Positions 1 through 9,617 of a stretch of DNA of 45,900 nucleotides are shown here, piece after piece. Source of the DNA: Gammaproteobacteria bacterium. GTDB lineage: Bacteria > Pseudomonadota > Gammaproteobacteria > SG8-11. The stretch covers positions 1-45,900 of the forward strand of contig JAADIM010000123.1 of the NCBI GenBank assembly GCA_013151345.1, read 5' to 3'. A program made the translations under genes and the position numbers. The number at the start of each line of letters is the position of its first letter. Positions within the stretch are counted from its first letter, which is position 1. The notes under the pieces are model-generated. The model saw only the letters and a list, made by a program, of their open reading frames with translations, did no database searches and was not told where the DNA came from.

Positions 1-193
1 TTTTTGCAGCTTAACAAGATGATGACTATGATCTAACTGTATATTTTCCATTTGACTATACTCTAACTCTTAAATATTATTTTCAGCTAACAGTGGTTTA
101 GACAGTTGCCATATTTTACAGGTTTATTTTGCATCTGTATAAATCATTTAAATTTGCACATACTAGTACTAATATAAGCACTAGTTCTGACGT

Positions 194-1028
194 GTGACTA
201 ATTTACCGATTAGCTTAAAAAGAGATGACTTAATGGATTTACAGTCTATTGAAATTGAACGATTTTGGGATAAATATATAAAAATAACAAAAGGTTATAA
301 AGTTTCTGCTGGTGATGTTCGGTGGTGCGTCAGGCGGGTCGAAATCTATATTAAGGCACACCAGGGACTACGATTGGCACAACATTCGGACCGCACACTA
401 GAAAAATACCTTAAAGATTTAGACTGCAATGACAGCATTCCAGATTGGAAATTTACACAAACAGTTTTGGCGTTAAAAATTCTATTTGTTGAGATGGTTA
501 AACCAGCGTGGATTGCGAACTTTCCTTGGGATTTTTGGCTACATTCAGCTGCGCGCTTGCCACCCAATCATGCGACAATCGCGCGCGCGGGATGTGGCAT
601 CGACTGGCGGTAATATCAATATAAAGAACGAAGTTGAAAAACCTGATTTAGCAACTCGGACGACTGGATTGGGTATTAAAGTCAAAAAGTTGTTTCCATC
701 ACATTTCTCTCGGCTGGTAATTGAGATTCGCAACAAGCACTATTCTATCCGGACCGAACACGCTTATGAAAATTGGTTGGTTCGTTATATTGCTTTTAAC
801 GCTATGCAAGAACCTGCCATGCTTGATGAAAAAGCGGTAGTTGCCTTTTTGGAGCATTTAGTTATTGATCGTGGTGTATCAAGTAGTACGCAAAGCCAGG
901 CTTTATGTGCGATTGTATTTTTTTATAAATATGTTATTAAAAAAGAATTGGGTGAATTTGGGCTGTTTTTACATTCGAAGAAACCGCGTCGTCTACCTGT
1001 TGTGCTTTCTCAACAAGAAATTAAATAG
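194..1028 (+). pseudogene. Broken integron-integrase-like tyrosine recombinase
   Basis: Two overlapping ORFs (194..613 and 486..1028) read as consecutive parts of one tyrosine recombinase. The first carries an extra N-terminal SAM-like domain (FWDKYIKITK, later FPWDFW) as seen in long integron-integrase-like proteins. The second carries the usual integron-integrase core-binding domain (IRNKHYSIRTEHAYENW, then SSSTQSQALCAIVFFYK). Reading passes from one frame to the other at a CG dinucleotide run near 580-589, where homologues would read straight on. The protein stops after LPVVLSQQEIK, exactly where the catalytic domain with its R-H-R-Y residues should begin, so it cannot recombine DNA. The start is GTG at 194 or, more likely, ATG at 233. 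Family assignment is from recognised motifs; the inactivation is seen directly. No attI site or cassette array was recognised. Confidence 0.75.
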
Positions 1029-1049
1029 AAGAAATAGCGAAGAAATAGA

Positions 1050-1107
1050 AGAAATAGGGTCAGACTCGAAAAGAAATAAATTTTAATTCGAGTCTGACTC
1101 TATTTCT
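1050..1107. repeat. Inverted repeat, 21-bp arms, at integrase truncation point
   Basis: The arms 1050-1070 and 1087-1107 (AGAAATAGGGTCAGACTCGAA and its complement with one G/A difference) flank a 16-base AT-rich loop. The GGGTCAGACTCGAA core resembles short palindromes that accompany REP-associated (IS200-like) transposases in gammaproteobacteria; that link is from memory. A run of GAAATAG units (1026-1056) leads into the left arm. It lies just after the premature end of the integrase remnant and could also act as a transcription terminator. Confidence 0.6.
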
Positions 1108-1172
1108 TTTGAGCGAAGCACTTAGTACGTAGCGAGTAAGAATGCGAGTGGGCGTGCTTTTTAAATTTAGCA

Positions 1173-1775
1173 CTAGTCAAGATCAATATCAGGATGGTCC
1201 TTAATTCCGTAAGCTTCTTCCATCACCTTCTTATAGAAGGCCAATGGAGGCATCTTCATCTTCGCTCTTAGTTTGTCTACTATTTTTTTATCTTCAATCG
1301 GTTTGAAAATAATTTCATTATTTTCGACAGCTACTTGAGTGCCATAAGTTTGCTTTTTTCCCCGAGCTAATAATACACGGTCTGTCAATAACGCTAGTTG
1401 TTGGCCAGAGATCCCTTCATTTCGTTCATACGACTTTCCCAAATTTGACAACATAGACTCTTGGAAATTAAGGTCAAGAGAATGTTGCACAATAATAAAA
1501 GCTGCTGACACCCCTTCTACACCTACTAATTCTTTAGTAGGCCATCCGTTACCTGCAACTATGTCCTTTATTTTTTTTGTATTTCTGTCATCAATTTTAT
1601 GTGCTTTATCTAAAAGCGCTTGCGGGACTTTCCCGGCCCCAAATTTCATAATATTTTTTCTTATTTCTTGATCTTCAAATTCCATAGCTAATAATTTTTT
1701 TTGAAGTTCAACATTAATTTCAGCTAAAGCGGAGTGTGATAACAATAAAGAAAAGAAAATCAATAACATACGCAC
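1173..1775 (-). CDS. Secreted DUF6624-like protein
   Basis: A 200-residue protein with a clear Sec signal peptide (hydrophobic residues 3-15, likely cleavage after SALA). The mature part contains the segment GWPTKELVGVEGVSAAFIIVQHS followed by a paired FQ, which I recognise as the hallmark of the DUF6624 family of exported bacterial proteins of unknown function. The start ATG at 1775 follows a GGAGG-type ribosome site (cctcc on the plus strand). It is a single gene with no operon partner: the neighbour on the left is the integrase remnant and on the right a small gap before a GNAT gene. Function is unknown. Confidence 0.6.
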   Translation of the reverse strand: MRMLLIFFSLLLSHSALAEINVELQKKLLAMEFEDQEIRKNIMKFGAGKVPQALLDKAHKIDDRNTKKIKDIVAGNGWPTKELVGVEGVSAAFIIVQHSLDLNFQESMLSNLGKSYERNEGISGQQLALLTDRVLLARGKKQTYGTQVAVENNEIIFKPIEDKKIVDKLRAKMKMPPLAFYKKVMEEAYGIKDHPDIDLD

Positions 1776-2005
1776 TAATTCGCCTCCTTAGTAAAATTAG
1801 TAGAGTAGAACCTCAGTACACGTGAACCCATTTGGTAAATTTAACCTGTCGATGCAAAAACCCAATATTTCGACCCGCAGACGCACACTGCTTTCTAAGT
1901 CTTCACAAGGAATTATTGAAATACAAGATTCAACGCTCATTCTTTTTCTCATAGATGTATTACACCCGGGTCCACTGCCCAGTGAAACCCAATGTCTAGT
2001 TTAGA

Positions 2006-2494
2006 TTAGCCCATGTAAAGCTCATTTACAAAATTTCCATCGACCTTCAATGATCCTTTTCTTACACCCTCAATTTCAAACCCAACCTTTTCATATAGGG
2101 CTATCGCTCTTTGATTGGTTTCCATTGCGGTGAGCTCAATGCGATAAAAGCAATTGGCTTTTGCCCATACACACATGGTTTGCATTAATTGTGTACCAAT
2201 AGATTTTCCCCAATGCGAGGCCAACACACCCATAGCGATATGAATCGTATGACGTTCACGGTTTGCCGTGCCACTTGTGCCGCCGAGAAATCCAAGCAAT
2301 TTTTCACCCTCGTTAGCCACGAATAAAACCCGGGAATTTGATTGTGCAAACTCTTCGATTAACTTCGCCTGTCTTTCAATTGTTGTTTTTCTTTCGCCTG
2401 GTTCCATGAGCATAAACCGGGTTTCCCGATCCAATGTGGTGAACAAATTAACCAGTTCAGCTTCATCACCTGCTTTTGCTTCCCGAATTTTCAT
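2006..2494 (-). CDS. GNAT-family N-acetyltransferase
   Basis: A 162-residue single-domain GNAT protein that would transfer acetyl from acetyl-CoA to an amine. The N-terminal beta strand is KIREAKAGDEAEL, the acetyl-CoA loop is GKSIGTQLMQ in place of the classic RGxGxG, and the C-terminal motif B region is TNQRAIALYEKVGFEIEG, typical of RimI/YjaB-like enzymes. I chose ATG 2494 because family members usually begin MxIR and an AGAGAA lies just upstream; the ORF track extends to a TTG at 2518 with no ribosome site. The next gene upstream ends 10-35 bases away on the same strand, so co-transcription is possible. Substrate (protein, antibiotic, polyamine) cannot be predicted. Confidence 0.8.
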   Translation of the reverse strand: MKIREAKAGDEAELVNLFTTLDRETRFMLMEPGERKTTIERQAKLIEEFAQSNSRVLFVANEGEKLLGFLGGTSGTANRERHTIHIAMGVLASHWGKSIGTQLMQTMCVWAKANCFYRIELTAMETNQRAIALYEKVGFEIEGVRKGSLKVDGNFVNELYMG

Positions 2495-2528
2495 GAATTT
2501 CTCTATAGCCATCAACACAATAAAACAA

Positions 2529-4142
2529 TTAACGCACCATAGTTATCGAGACATCATCTATATACCAACCTTCTTTCACACCCGCTTTATCGGGTGGCTG
2601 ATACAAATAAAAACCTAATCGAATCACCTTGTTTGCATAATTTGTTAACCCTGAGGCAGACAATTTCCATTGACGAGTATATCCAGATTGAACCAATAAC
2701 GTTTTCCAGTCGCTCCAAACACCGGGGGATGTCTCAACAGAAATCTGCAATTTGACCAGATCATGCAGATGCAACGCATACCAATGAAAAAATTTAAACT
2801 GTATTCTTTTGTTATCACCAAGTTCCGGTATTGTAATCGCGGGACTAATTAAGCGACTTTCAATATAATCAGAATATTGTCCAGACAAAACCGTGCCTGC
2901 ACAATGTATACTGTTATAACAACTCCCGCCCGACCCCGCTACCGGCGTACCGATTTCCCACTGGCCATTGTCGACCCACCAGCCATTGTACCCATTTTCA
3001 AAACCATACGAAAAAACGACGGTCTCACTGCTATCAGCTTCTTTATCATTGCCCTCATTCTTGCCCGGCGGGCGAACCAGATTATTAGCGACAAGAGTGC
3101 TGACATCTGCATTCCCATTATCTTGCACCACAACATCAACTAAACTACTGGGAGATAAATCGCCACTGTCCTGTTGTGAAACAGGGGAATTTTCCTGTAT
3201 TGGAATAACACTCTTTTCTTGCGAACTTGCCAGTTCACTTTCCTGCTGCACTTGGTTCGTAACAAACACAATATTGTCTTGCGCGACCAATGAGACGCCG
3301 CCTTTTACGCCTTTAAACCATACATTTACATATACTTCCGTACCTGTCGAATAGTTTCGCTTAAAATCATAGCTAACTATGCCTTTATAGTGTTTATTTG
3401 TGCTTATTGTTTTCCACCCCCAATCACTTTTAGATTGCAATGCAGCCAACGCTTGCTCCTTATTGTCGCTATCATTGATATAATAGGCACTAACACCCTC
3501 GTGATCTTTAGCGGAAATATTTAAGGTTACCGTTTTCGAATTTGTTTCCAGTGCACCGCCATCAATAAAATTCGCGGCTGTTGTATTTTTTGGCGGGCGA
3601 CTACTACCAATAGGCACTGCGTTAGTTTGACTTGGCTTAACATCGACTAATGTTTGAGATTGCGATGCAGAGAATAATGAAACAGGAATGTCTATTTTAC
3701 CGCCATCATAAATAATAGCGATCTTTGCTTTCCTTTTGCCCGGCGATAAATTGCTTCGATTAATTTTTACATTAATATTATGCGGTGTTTTTGAAGCGAC
3801 GCCCTTTGTATCTGACAGTGTAATCCACGGCTTATTCACGCTCATCGACCACAACACCGTCTTGGCATTTTTGCTCGCTATACTGAATTGCGCTATTGAT
3901 TGGCTACTACCAAAATCAATAGCGCTGGGTGTCACGGCTAAATCACTTGGAGGACTTTTTTCGCCACATGAAACACACGCCAGTATCAATACCAGCAGTA
4001 GCGCAATTTTCGCATGAAAAAAATTGCGCCTGTTGCATCGATAGTCAATTAAATAACCAAATAAATTGCTAACCAGCTTTTTTACTGGCGCTGCCGTCAG
4101 GGTTGTCGTGTTGATGTGCATTGATAAATGATATCGCATCAC
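2529..4142 (-). CDS. Surface lipoprotein with BACON-like and jelly-roll domains
   Basis: Up to 537 residues. A hydrophobic segment ending ILACVSCGEKSPP looks like a lipoprotein or Sec signal, placed about 45 residues in, so the true start is probably later than the ORF start and may be non-canonical. Next comes a BACON-type beta domain (AVTPSAIDFGSS ... WITLS ... INRSNLSPGKRKAKI), a long Ser/Gln/Pro/Asn-rich linker, and a C-terminal domain opening FENGYNGWWVDNGQWEIGTP and closing GWYIDDVSI. That last pattern occurs at the ends of many secreted bacterial proteins and is probably a carbohydrate- or surface-binding jelly roll. The first codons overlap the end of the ComFB-like gene in another frame. 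Likely a cell-surface binding or adhesion protein; ligand unknown. Confidence 0.65.
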   Translation of the reverse strand: MMRYHLSMHINTTTLTAAPVKKLVSNLFGYLIDYRCNRRNFFHAKIALLLVLILACVSCGEKSPPSDLAVTPSAIDFGSSQSIAQFSIASKNAKTVLWSMSVNKPWITLSDTKGVASKTPHNINVKINRSNLSPGKRKAKIAIIYDGGKIDIPVSLFSASQSQTLVDVKPSQTNAVPIGSSRPPKNTTAANFIDGGALETNSKTVTLNISAKDHEGVSAYYINDSDNKEQALAALQSKSDWGWKTISTNKHYKGIVSYDFKRNYSTGTEVYVNVWFKGVKGGVSLVAQDNIVFVTNQVQQESELASSQEKSVIPIQENSPVSQQDSGDLSPSSLVDVVVQDNGNADVSTLVANNLVRPPGKNEGNDKEADSSETVVFSYGFENGYNGWWVDNGQWEIGTPVAGSGGSCYNSIHCAGTVLSGQYSDYIESRLISPAITIPELGDNKRIQFKFFHWYALHLHDLVKLQISVETSPGVWSDWKTLLVQSGYTRQWKLSASGLTNYANKVIRLGFYLYQPPDKAGVKEGWYIDDVSITMVR

Positions 4143-4365
4143 TAACCGCCTTTTGAACAGCTAATTCCATTTGCGCTCGCTCTGTTGGTGTTATGTAAAA
4201 AGATGCATCTATCGGGTGTCTTATATAACGGGATGGAAGTTGATTGAGGGCAACACAGGCGATATCGGCAGTATAACCTTCGTCGCTCATTTCTTGTACT
4301 TGCGGTTCATTTTCTAGCTGAGAAAACACCATATTCTCATAATAATTACTCACTAGTTCACTCAT
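4069..4365 (-). CDS. ComFB-like (late competence) family protein
   Basis: A 98-residue protein. After an NYYENMVF helix it has the family core DIACVALNQLPSRYIRHPIDASFYIT and a C-terminal helix of the type found in ComFB-domain proteins. Classical ComFB carries a CxCxxC-like zinc site just before this core; here only the single Cys in IACVALN remains, as in many gammaproteobacterial members. Cyanobacterial ComFB proteins have been reported as cyclic-dinucleotide receptors, but binding here is inference. I chose ATG 4365 (MSELVSNYY) over the ORF start at 4392 because GAGG lies upstream of it and none precedes the longer start. Its 3' end overlaps the beginning of the BACON lipoprotein ORF, suggesting coupled expression. 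Confidence 0.65.
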   Translation of the reverse strand: MSELVSNYYENMVFSQLENEPQVQEMSDEGYTADIACVALNQLPSRYIRHPIDASFYITPTERAQMELAVQKAVSDAISFINAHQHDNPDGSASKKAG

Positions 4366-4570
4366 AATAATACTTACCTCATTTATTGTCATTTATTGCA
4401 AAAAATATAAAAAAAGGTATAGAAAAATGCTCTTTATACATTTAAATTAATAATAGCACTTAAAAGAAAAGAGGCATTAGCAGCAATACAAGCAACTTGA
4501 TTTACCAATACGCTTATTTTAACAGTCCATTGTTGTAACAGTGCATTGTTTTACCAGTAGATTATTTTTG

Positions 4571-5734
4571 CTAATCACCAGGTAAAAATAATTCCAGCAA
4601 ATCATTTAAATACCGTCGTCCACTTTCTGTCGGCCGAACGCGCGTTAAATCCCAATCAATTAGCCCTTTTATTTTCGCTTCTTTTAATTGCTTTTCCACA
4701 ATAAAAATAGGTAACCCTGTATGCACACTAAAAACCTGGGTTTCAAACCCATTGGTCAAACGCAGTGCATTCAGCAAAAACTCAAAGCCTGCATCTTGTC
4801 GTGTTAATTTTTTTTTGCCGCCAATTTGCTCATTTACAGCCACCTTGTTTATGTAGTCCTGGGGTTGTTTAACTTTCCAATATCGATGAATACTTTGCTC
4901 GCTGGCATTCGTTATTTTCGCGTGTGCGCCCGCGCCAATACCGAGGTAATCGCCGAATTGCCAATAATTAAGATTATGGCGGCATTGCATGTCTTGGCGA
5001 GCGTATGCGGATACTTCATATTGCTGATACCGGTTTTCTTGAAGCAATGCCTGGCACGTTTGCTGATTACGATAGATTGATTCGTCTTCAGGCAGACTGG
5101 GCGGATTTTTATGAAAATAAGTATTCGGTTCGACGGTTAATTGATAATACGATATATGTGTTGGGTTTAAATCAATGGCCGTGTTGATGTCATTTATAGC
5201 TGAATCCGGTGTTTGAGCCGGCAAACCGAACATTAAATCTATATTCACATTATCAAAATTTGCTTTATATGCGGTCTCAATCGCAGAAACCGACTCACTG
5301 GCATTATGTATTCGCCCAAGACGTTGCAGACAATTATCATCAAAACTTTGCACACCAATAGAAATTCGATTTATACCCAAAGAACGTAATTCATCAAACT
5401 TACTTTGTTCAACCGAGCCAGGGTTAGCTTCCAGGGTAATTTCTATATCCGGATTGATGGGTAATCGCGCGCGTATTGATGATAGCAAACTATTTAAAGA
5501 TTCAGGTGATATCAAGCTTGGCGTACCACCACCAATAAATATACTGCTGATTCGTCTCCCCCATATTAATGGCAAATCATTTTCCAAGTCTTTGACTAGC
5601 GATTCAATGTACGCGGCTTCCGGAATAGCGTTTTTAACTTCGTGTGAATTGAAGTCACAATAGGGACACTTGCGAACACACCAGGGAAAATGAATGTAGA
5701 GGCTTAGCGGTGGTAGTGTTGAGAAATTAAACAT
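4571..5734 (-). CDS. hemW: HemW, radical-SAM heme chaperone
   Basis: A 387-residue protein of full family length. The radical-SAM cluster motif is CVRKCPYCDFNSH near residue 18, the form with an extra Cys/Phe that separates HemW from true coproporphyrinogen dehydrogenase HemN. GGGTPSL (SAM binding), VQSFDDNCLQRLGRIH and LMFGLPAQT follow in the expected order, and the C-terminal HemN domain is present. HemW is thought to carry heme to respiratory cytochromes rather than to make porphyrin. It is monocistronic on the minus strand; ubiB lies upstream with a 131-base gap. In E. coli-type genomes it usually follows rdgB, which is not the case here. Confidence 0.93.
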   Translation of the reverse strand: MFNFSTLPPLSLYIHFPWCVRKCPYCDFNSHEVKNAIPEAAYIESLVKDLENDLPLIWGRRISSIFIGGGTPSLISPESLNSLLSSIRARLPINPDIEITLEANPGSVEQSKFDELRSLGINRISIGVQSFDDNCLQRLGRIHNASESVSAIETAYKANFDNVNIDLMFGLPAQTPDSAINDINTAIDLNPTHISYYQLTVEPNTYFHKNPPSLPEDESIYRNQQTCQALLQENRYQQYEVSAYARQDMQCRHNLNYWQFGDYLGIGAGAHAKITNASEQSIHRYWKVKQPQDYINKVAVNEQIGGKKKLTRQDAGFEFLLNALRLTNGFETQVFSVHTGLPIFIVEKQLKEAKIKGLIDWDLTRVRPTESGRRYLNDLLELFLPGD

Positions 5735-5865
5735 AACTAATTCGAAAAATACTTATTTTAAGGTGTATTCTAGGCACCGATGATGTTTCTTATGGTTTGG
5801 TTTGTTCTACGCTGCTGGCGCATAAACCGCGCTCTCGATAACTGTTCCTGCGTTATTTTGATAGC

Positions 5866-7527
5866 CTAATCGCGATGTTCTGGCCATGAAAAAATCAAAA
5901 TAAAAGCACCTAAACCACCTAACATAAATGTGAGTAGCGGCGCACTCCCTAGCGCGATCATTTTTCCATTATCCAACCCATATAACATAAACGCAGATAT
6001 TATAAATGCTGACGCAGTTACGGCACGAAAAGTACGTCGACTTGAGCGCCGTATTTCATACTGGGTTTTACGTAGTTCATCAATTTTTTCTCTGGTAATT
6101 TCTTCGTTTTCTTTCTGCGCCTGAAGGTAATCATAAAGTAATCCCGGTATTTCCGGTAATTTTTCTGCCCACATGGGTGCGTTTTTGGTGACCGATTTAA
6201 TAATTGAACGCACTCCAAATTGTTCATCCGCCCAACGTTCAAGAAAAGGTTTTGCGGTTTTCCATAAATCCAGATCCGGATAGAGTTGCCGCCCCAAACC
6301 CTCGATGTTTAATAATGTCTTCTGCAACAAAACCAGTTGCGGCTGCACTTCCATATTGAAACGTCGCGCCGTTTGAAACAAACGAATCAACAAATGTCCA
6401 AATGAAATATCTTTTAGTGGTCGCTCAAAAATGGGCTCGCAGACAGTTCTTATCGCCGATTCAAAATCACTCACTCGCGTATCTTTCGGCACCCAACCTG
6501 ATTCAACATGTAACTCTGCAACACGACGATAATCGCGTTTAAAAAACGCTAGAAAATTTTCTGCCAGATAACGCTGATCTTCGACATTCAACGCACCCAT
6601 GATACCAAAATCAATCGCGATATATTTTCCTTCCGGAGAAACAAAAATATTTCCGGGATGCATATCCGCATGAAAAAAATTATGCTGAAATACTTGCGTA
6701 AAAAATATTTCAACACCGTGTTCAGATAACTTTTGCAAATCGATGCCTTGCGCTCTTAGCGTATCGATATCGCTTATTGGCGTACCAGATATCCGCTCCA
6801 TCACCATGACATTCTGTCGTATATGCGGCCAGTACACTTCGGGCACATAAAGTAACGAAGATCCTTCAAAATTGCGTTTTAGCTGCGAAGCAGATGCAGC
6901 TTCACGTGCCAAGTCTAGCTCATCGATGATAGTTTGCTCGTAATCTTCAACAACTTCTAAAGGTCGCAACCGCTTGCCTTCGCGCCAATAGCGTTGAGCA
7001 AGCTCTGCAATAAAATAAAGAAGACCGATATCACGACGAATTGCTTTCTCAATACCGGGACGCACTACTTTTACGATAACTCGAGTACCATCGAGTAATG
7101 TTGCGGCGTGTACTTGTGCGATAGAGGCCGAGGCCAAAGGCGATTCATCAAAATTCAAAAAAACTTCGTTAACCGATTTGCCGTAGGCTTTCTCCACAAT
7201 TGCACGCGCCTCCTTGCCAGGGAACGGTGGCACTTGATCCTGTAACAATGCCAGCTCTTTGGCAATATCGTCAGGTATTAAATCGCGGCGCGTAGATAAA
7301 ATCTGCCCAAACTTAACAAAGATGGGACCAAGATCTTCTAATGCACGACGAATACGTTCGCCGCGCGGCGCTTTATTTGAACGCAGAACATTCCAGGGGA
7401 GAAAATAAAAAATGAAACGAATAGGCCGAAAAAAATGAGTTGCCAAAATAATCTCATCAAGGCCGTGTCTCACTAGAACGCGGTTTATCGCAATAATGCG
7501 AAAAATTTTCATCCCTGTTCTTTTCAT
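5866..7527 (-). CDS. ubiB: UbiB, ubiquinone biosynthesis ATPase/kinase-like protein
   Basis: A 553-residue member of the ABC1/ADCK/UbiB atypical kinase family needed for aerobic ubiquinone synthesis. The family KxGQ motif appears as [15 protein letters not shown], the alanine-rich loop as [13 protein letters not shown], the catalytic stretch as [13 protein letters not shown] and the metal motif as AIDFGIMG. Two hydrophobic helices at the C terminus (around residues 505-548) would anchor it in the inner membrane. The start overlaps the ubiJ stop by four bases, so the two are translationally coupled. It is the last gene of the ubiE-ubiJ-ubiB run, as in E. coli. Confidence 0.95.
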   Translation of the reverse strand: MKRTGMKIFRIIAINRVLVRHGLDEIILATHFFRPIRFIFYFLPWNVLRSNKAPRGERIRRALEDLGPIFVKFGQILSTRRDLIPDDIAKELALLQDQVPPFPGKEARAIVEKAYGKSVNEVFLNFDESPLASASIAQVHAATLLDGTRVIVKVVRPGIEKAIRRDIGLLYFIAELAQRYWREGKRLRPLEVVEDYEQTIIDELDLAREAASASQLKRNFEGSSLLYVPEVYWPHIRQNVMVMERISGTPISDIDTLRAQGIDLQKLSEHGVEIFFTQVFQHNFFHADMHPGNIFVSPEGKYIAIDFGIMGALNVEDQRYLAENFLAFFKRDYRRVAELHVESGWVPKDTRVSDFESAIRTVCEPIFERPLKDISFGHLLIRLFQTARRFNMEVQPQLVLLQKTLLNIEGLGRQLYPDLDLWKTAKPFLERWADEQFGVRSIIKSVTKNAPMWAEKLPEIPGLLYDYLQAQKENEEITREKIDELRKTQYEIRRSSRRTFRAVTASAFIISAFMLYGLDNGKMIALGSAPLLTFMLGGLGAFILIFSWPEHRD

Positions 7528-8189
7528 AGCCGATGTCCTGGCTTAAGTCCTGGTTGATGATTTTCTGGTTGTTTAGATACACTCAGCAAACGCTTAACGC
7601 GCGCTTCCAAACGATCGACATCTGATCGAATTAAATCGACATTTGATAAAAATTGTTCGACCTCTTCGCACCTGGGTAATTGTTGTGATTCTTCCTGAAG
7701 ATATTCAGCAACATCCAGCTCCAACGTTTCAGCCGTCTTTTTGCTCCAACTCTTACCCGCACGTGCGAGATTACCGACCTGGTGGGCAATAACATCGCCG
7801 GTGATTTTTGATAACTGTTCTTCCAGGTCAATTTCAATTTGATTAAGAATTTGTTTCAGTGCCTGGCCTAACTCAACATCGCCTTTTATTTCCACATCAC
7901 CAGAGAACAGGATATTCTCTGAATCCTGAGACTCTTTTGCCAACGCCATATTTATTAGTGAAACCGGAGTACCAATTAACCAGGTATCGATGTTTTCTGG
8001 CACATCCTTAATAACCATGACACCCTCTGGCTTAACTTTTATATAAAAAGTAACATCAAATCCATTCAACTGTACCGCAACAGTTTTATCGCTATAGTTA
8101 GCCAGTCGTGTCAGCGCAACAGGATCAAGTTTCAGATATTGATTAATTGCTTTTTCAACTACGGTAAGTAACACAGTTGGGACATTCAT
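7524..8189 (-). CDS. ubiJ: UbiJ, SCP2-domain ubiquinone accessory factor
   Basis: A 221-residue protein with an N-terminal SCP2-like lipid-binding fold (residues about 15-115; [21 protein letters not shown], later [19 protein letters not shown]) and a C-terminal coiled coil ([26 protein letters not shown]). UbiJ holds octaprenyl intermediates for the soluble Ubi metabolon together with UbiK. The first hydrophobic residues ([17 protein letters not shown]) fit the family. It lies between ubiE and ubiB, the conserved order, and its stop overlaps the ubiB start by four bases. A 138-base gap separates it from ubiE. Confidence 0.9.
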   Translation of the reverse strand: MNVPTVLLTVVEKAINQYLKLDPVALTRLANYSDKTVAVQLNGFDVTFYIKVKPEGVMVIKDVPENIDTWLIGTPVSLINMALAKESQDSENILFSGDVEIKGDVELGQALKQILNQIEIDLEEQLSKITGDVIAHQVGNLARAGKSWSKKTAETLELDVAEYLQEESQQLPRCEEVEQFLSNVDLIRSDVDRLEARVKRLLSVSKQPENHQPGLKPGHRL

Positions 8190-8327
8190 AACTCATCCGG
8201 GAAAAATATTATTATCTAAGCTGCAACTATTATAACGTCGAACGGAGCTTCAGCAAACTCCGCACAGGGGTTCCTTGCGTCACCCGACACCTACAAAAAC
8301 GATGTTTTTCAGCAGACGTTACCGATT

Positions 8328-9095
8328 TTAGTATTTATATCCTTTATGCAGTGCGACAACACCGCCACTCATGTTGAAATATTCGCAACTTTCAAAACAT
8401 GCTTCTTTCATCATAGCAAGCAGCGTACCTTGATCTGGATGCCTTTTTATTGACTCAACAAGATATTGGTAACTTTGTTCATCGCCAGTAATTAATTTAC
8501 CGATCTTGGGTATGACATTAAAGGAATAAGCTTCATAAACAGTCGCAAGTACTGGAATGGTTACTTTGGAAAACTCTAGCACCAAAAGCTTACCACCCGG
8601 TTTTAATACACGATAGATTGATCGTAGCGCTTTATCTTTATCAGTGACATTGCGCAATCCAAACGCAATAGTGACACAATCAAAGGTATTATTCTCAAAA
8701 GGCAGGCACTCGGCATTTACTTGCGCATATTCGACATTGCCTACAAAACCTTTGTCGATCAATCGCCTTCGACCAACTTGCAACATGGCATCATTAATAT
8801 CTGCTAAAACAACCTTGCCTGTGTCGCCAACAAGGCTTGCGAATTTTTCTGCTAGATCGCCAGTGCCACCCGCTAAGTCCAAAACATGTTGCCCAGATTT
8901 TACAGAAGACAGATCTATAGTGAATTTTTTCCACAATCGATGAGCACCCAACGACATAAGATCGTTCATCAAATCGTATTTGCCAGCGACAGACTGAAAA
9001 ACCTCTTTTACTTTATGAATTTTTTCGCCCAGTGGTACCTGCTGATAACCGAAGTGTGTTGATTGGCCCTTTGTCTTAGACATGGTCTGCGGCAT
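8328..9095 (-). CDS. ubiE: UbiE, demethylubiquinone/demethylmenaquinone C-methyltransferase
   Basis: A 255-residue class I SAM-dependent methyltransferase of full family length. The SAM-binding motif is [15 protein letters not shown], motif II is [20 protein letters not shown] and the second UbiE signature is [16 protein letters not shown]. It methylates the quinone ring in ubiquinone (and, where present, menaquinone) synthesis in the cytosol. The start may be at MPQTM or at the MSK four codons later; neither has a strong ribosome site. Only nine bases separate it from the DUF971 gene upstream, so they are probably one transcript. Confidence 0.95.
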   Translation of the reverse strand: MPQTMSKTKGQSTHFGYQQVPLGEKIHKVKEVFQSVAGKYDLMNDLMSLGAHRLWKKFTIDLSSVKSGQHVLDLAGGTGDLAEKFASLVGDTGKVVLADINDAMLQVGRRRLIDKGFVGNVEYAQVNAECLPFENNTFDCVTIAFGLRNVTDKDKALRSIYRVLKPGGKLLVLEFSKVTIPVLATVYEAYSFNVIPKIGKLITGDEQSYQYLVESIKRHPDQGTLLAMMKEACFESCEYFNMSGGVVALHKGYKY

Positions 9096-9104
9096 CTTGA
9101 ATAG

Positions 9105-9464
9105 TTATTTTCTTTTGTGGCCTGCTTGTTCCATTCTTTGCAGATATTCTTTCCATAATGTTTCTTTATTTATACCGAGGTCATACAAGGTATCCCAGGA
9201 ATAAATCCCGGTATTATGGTTGTCGTCAAAGTGAAGTTGGATTGCGTAATTGCCCACAGGTTCGATTTCCTTAATATTCACATCTTGCTTACCAATCTGC
9301 AGCACTTCCTGCCCGGGTCCATGCCCACGTACCTCTGCCGATGGAGAATAGACTCGTAAGTATTCACAAGGCAGTTCAAAACGATTGCCATCATCGAATG
9401 CAATTTCCAGAGTGCGTGACTTTTGGTGGAGGTTAATTTCTGTTGGTTTAGGCGTTTTGCTCAA
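9105..9464 (-). CDS. DUF971 / GBBH-like N-terminal domain protein
   Basis: A 119-residue stand-alone DUF971 domain, the fold found at the N terminus of gamma-butyrobetaine hydroxylase. Visible family landmarks are LEIAFDDGNRFELPCEYLRVYSPSAEVRGH and YAIQLHFDDNHNTGIYSWDTLYDLG. Members of this family often occur next to iron-sulfur or ubiquinone genes and have been suggested to help cofactor assembly, but no firm biochemical function is known to me. Its position between hslU and ubiE is the usual gammaproteobacterial arrangement. Confidence 0.85.
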   Translation of the reverse strand: MSKTPKPTEINLHQKSRTLEIAFDDGNRFELPCEYLRVYSPSAEVRGHGPGQEVLQIGKQDVNIKEIEPVGNYAIQLHFDDNHNTGIYSWDTLYDLGINKETLWKEYLQRMEQAGHKRK

Positions 9465-9557
9465 TGGCTTGTCCTGATATGGGTTGTGTGCTGCAAATGT
9501 AATGCATAAGTTTCAATTTTTGACTTGCATCTTATTAACTTGTTTACAGATATTCTA

Positions 9558-9617
9558 ATAAAACATAGCTTTATAAAACAGAGCTTTATAAAACGTAGCT
9601 TTATAAAATATAGCGAC
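9558..9617. repeat. Four tandem 15-bp units over the hslU stop
   Basis: Units ATAAAACATAGCTTT (9558), ATAAAACAGAGCTTT (9573), ATAAAACGTAGCTTT (9588) and a diverged ATAAAATATAGCGAC (9603). The last unit holds the final codons and stop of hslU on the minus strand, so the other three look like slippage copies of the gene end extending into the spacer before DUF971. Confidence 0.85.

Noticed and set aside
1822-2004. 60-codon plus-strand ORF between DUF6624 and GNAT genes
   Set aside because: No ribosome site, no domain signal and a composition like random sequence.
2268-2618. 116-codon plus-strand ORF
   Set aside because: Antisense to the GNAT gene and the end of the lipoprotein gene.
9558-9617. 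Tandem repeats considered as a CRISPR array
   Set aside because: Units are 15 bp with no spacers and no cas genes; the same applies to the 13-bp units at 11599.
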